A DNA stretch of 64,000 nucleotides from Thermoplasmata archaeon (lineage in GTDB: Archaea; Thermoplasmatota; Thermoplasmata; Lutacidiplasmatales; UBA184): NCBI GenBank assembly GCA_028864975.1, contig JAGWLG010000016.1:1-64000 (forward strand), read 5' to 3'. Numbering within the stretch: position 1 is the stretch's first letter; each line of letters begins with the position of its first letter. The position numbers and the translations under genes were made by a program. Below the pieces are notes generated by a model that was not told where the DNA came from, searched no databases, and was given only the letters and a program-made list of their open reading frames with translations. Below, one piece after another: positions 62,242 to 64,000 of the stretch.

Positions 62242-64000
62242 ATGCTTCCTAGAAGAGCGAGCTCGCACGCGAGCGCCCGGAACCGCCGAGACCGACCGCG
62301 AACGCACGCTCGATCCGCTGCGACCCGAGCCCCTCGCCGGTGGGGTCGAGCCACGATGGCGCTCGCCTTCCTGGTCCTCGCCTCGCTCGGCGCCACGATC
62401 TTCCTAGCAGCGGGGAGCTCGCACCTCCCCTGGTCTCCGCGTGGCAGCGATTCCCCTGCCGTCCACGTTTCGCCCGAGCTCGTCGAGGGTTCGGGGAACT
62501 TGTCCGTCGTTCTGGACACGACCACCCCGTCCGTCGATCTGGGCGAGACGATCACCCTCTCGGCCCAGGTTTCGGGGGGGACGCTCCCGTACACCTGCAA
62601 ATGGAGCTCGAGCGACGAGCTGACGAAGGTCGGTTCCTGCACCGGTTGGTCGTTCGTCTCCAACGCGACCGGCACCGTGGCCATCGGTCTCAGCGCGACG
62701 GACGCCTTGGGCAAGCGAGGGCAGGCGACGCCGCTCTCTATCACCGTGGCCAGTCCGCTATCCCTTGACCTCGGCCCCGGGCCCTTGCAGGGTGACGCTG
62801 GGATAAGGCTCCGGATCCCTTCGACGGTCGCCAACGGCACGGGGACGGCGACCTGTTCGTGGTGGTTGGACCAGCAGCTCGTGGCGAGCGCCACCAGCTG
62901 CATCGCGTTCGAGCTCACCGTGAACTCCGGGGGGCAGCACACGCTCCAGGGGACCGCGACGGACTCCGCCACCCCGCCCGCGAGCGCCCGGGCGACCCTC
63001 CTGCTCGACATCCGCCCGGCCTTGACGGTCGTGCTCGCGCCCTCGGACCCGCACCCCACGCTCCGGGAGCTCATTACCATCTCCGCGACCGTTAGCGGTG
63101 GATCGCCCCCGACCGATGTGGAGTGGTCGATCAACGGGACTCCCGAGGTGGGGACCGCGCTGACGTTCCAGTTCGAGACCGATCATGCCGGGACCTACGC
63201 GTTCACCGCGAGCATCACCGATGCAGTGGGGGGCTCCGTGTCGAGCCCACCGCTCGCGATCCAGGTCGGAGGGACCCCCTCGGCCACCACTTCTCCACCT
63301 CCTTCGAATTCATTGCCTCCCGCTCCCGGCCTCCTACTCGGGCCTCTTGCGATCGTGGCGCTCGCAGGAGTGGCCGTCGCGCTCTTCCTCGGCGCACGAC
63401 GATTGCGGGGGGAGCGGCTCTCAACTTCGCAGGGGAGGGCGGGCGCCCCGCCTCCTCCTTCGGGTGTCTCGCCCGGTCCTCGCTCCCTCCTAGGTCCGAC
63501 CGTCCCGCCTGCAGCCCTGGCCTCTCCGCCTCCTCCCCCTCCTCCCGCGGTTCCGCCTCCCCCACCACCGTCCACCTCCGCCCCTGTAGCCCCGAGAACG
63601 GTCGCGGTCCACCCGACGCGTGCCCCCACGTCGAAGGTCTCCCGGCCGATCCCCCCTGCTTCCAAGGATCGGCCCCCAAAGGTCGAACCGACGATCGCGT
63701 CGCGGGCACCCACCCCGCAGAGTTTCCCCCGGGTCGAAGCGGATTCGCTCGCGCCCAAGACGGCGTCCGGCAGCCTCGCTGGGACACCTCCATCGCCCGC
63801 AACGACCTCTACTTCTGCGGGAGCTCCGAGAAGGCCGGGGCTCCTGTCGCAGGGGAAGGTCGGTCCAGTTCCCTCCGCCGAGCCTTCGAAGGTCGGGCCA
63901 AGGAGCCCCTCCCTCGAGGTCCCCCCTAAGCCCCGACCCGAGCCAGGTCGACCCGGGTCAGGCCGACCGTCCCGCGCGCGCACGTCGACCGAGGTCAAGG
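62242..64000 (+). CDS. Surface protein with Ig-like domains and long proline-rich cytosolic tail (partial)
   Basis: An open frame of 586 complete codons that runs off the right edge. An Arg-rich N-terminus (about 38 residues) and signal segment (MALAFLVLASLGATIFLAAG) precede three Ig-like modules (SVDLGETITLSAQVSGG, CKWSS; CSWWLDQQ; ISATVSGGSPP). These lack the GLPxGC motif but two keep a Cys pair. A membrane helix (about 363-385) with a basic stop-transfer (ARRLRGER) leads to a tail of more than 195 residues with long proline runs, the longest such tail in the window. ATG 62356 is an alternative start that removes the Arg-rich region. No enzymatic or propeller domain is visible. Confidence 0.72.
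   Translation, partial: MLPRRASSHASARNRRDRPRTHARSAATRAPRRWGRATMALAFLVLASLGATIFLAAGSSHLPWSPRGSDSPAVHVSPELVEGSGNLSVVLDTTTPSVDLGETITLSAQVSGGTLPYTCKWSSSDELTKVGSCTGWSFVSNATGTVAIGLSATDALGKRGQATPLSITVASPLSLDLGPGPLQGDAGIRLRIPSTVANGTGTATCSWWLDQQLVASATSCIAFELTVNSGGQHTLQGTATDSATPPASARATLLLDIRPALTVVLAPSDPHPTLRELITISATVSGGSPPTDVEWSINGTPEVGTALTFQFETDHAGTYAFTASITDAVGGSVSSPPLAIQVGGTPSATTSPPPSNSLPPAPGLLLGPLAIVALAGVAVALFLGARRLRGERLSTSQGRAGAPPPPSGVSPGPRSLLGPTVPPAALASPPPPPPPAVPPPPPPSTSAPVAPRTVAVHPTRAPTSKVSRPIPPASKDRPPKVEPTIASRAPTPQSFPRVEADSLAPKTASGSLAGTPPSPATTSTSAGAPRRPGLLSQGKVGPVPSAEPSKVGPRSPSLEVPPKPRPEPGRPGSGRPSRARTSTEVK

Noticed and set aside
61969..62307. Possible 112-residue minus-strand gene in the intergenic region
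   Set aside because: Arg/Pro/Ser-rich with no motif and overlapping the start of a better supported plus-strand gene.
62235..63134. Minus-strand frame of 299 codons at the right end
   Set aside because: Antisense to a continuous plus-strand frame with signal segment, Ig-like strands, membrane helix and proline tail.
1..64000. tRNA, rRNA or mobile-element genes
   Set aside because: No tRNA T-loop context with matching acceptor arms, rRNA core sequences, transposase or integrase motifs were recognised on either strand by reading; a covariance-model scan would be decisive.

Overview
The window looks like chromosome from a GC-rich archaeon, most likely a member of the Thermoplasmatota. The evidence is a class III archaeal pilin signal, a DUF835 domain, an Lrp/AsnC regulator with two helix-turn-helix segments, TATA-like boxes about 25 nt upstream of start codons (leaderless transcription), and many exported proteins built from beta-propellers and Ig-like domains. 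This placement is an inference from gene content. No rRNA, tRNA, CRISPR array or insertion sequence was recognised.

Layout. 1-1.1 kb: the tail of an ABC-2 permease and a pilin-like protein. 1.1-8.2 kb: minus-strand VOC protein, surface glycoside hydrolase (clan GH-A-like) with PKD domains, a small membrane protein and a sialidase-like BNR surface protein. 8.3-23.1 kb: plus-strand RibD-C/DHFR-like reductase, APC amino-acid permease, a cell-surface GH25 lysozyme, a 2,742-residue Kelch/Ig protein and a PH-like/DUF835 protein. 23.1-27.5 kb: minus-strand VOC protein and a second BNR/Ig surface protein. 27.6-31 kb: plus-strand cyclase-like alpha-toroid protein, ATP-grasp enzyme and SPFH/zinc-ribbon protein. 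31-42 kb: a minus-strand operon of three surface proteins joined by 4-bp ATGA overlaps. 42.2-49.3 kb: regulator, O-methyltransferase, a fused RHH/P-loop kinase, a RelE toxin-antitoxin pair, membrane protein, GyrI-like protein, HEAF-type thiolase and a small membrane protein. 49.4-55.6 kb: a propeller protein whose Ig domains form a two-domain super-repeat. 55.8-64 kb: alkyltransferase-like protein, hemerythrin, SDR, a run of small membrane proteins, a methyltransferase, and the start of one more surface protein.

About 39.6 kb of the 64 kb (62 percent) encodes ten large exported proteins on one plan: basic N-terminus and signal segment; a catalytic domain or beta-propeller in nine of the ten (the last, partial one shows none); Ig-like or PKD stalk; a single C-terminal membrane segment; and a short basic cytosolic tail that is often proline-rich. 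Roughly 42 Ig-like units share the signature W-x-G-L-P-x-G-C followed by C-x-P, suggesting one disulfide per domain. The standout is the archaeal GH25 lysozyme on such a stalk, a candidate antibacterial surface weapon or wall-degrading enzyme. The proline-rich tails, together with separate proline-rich single-pass proteins and a proline-rich PH/DUF835 protein, suggest (inference only) a cytosolic binding system for these tails.
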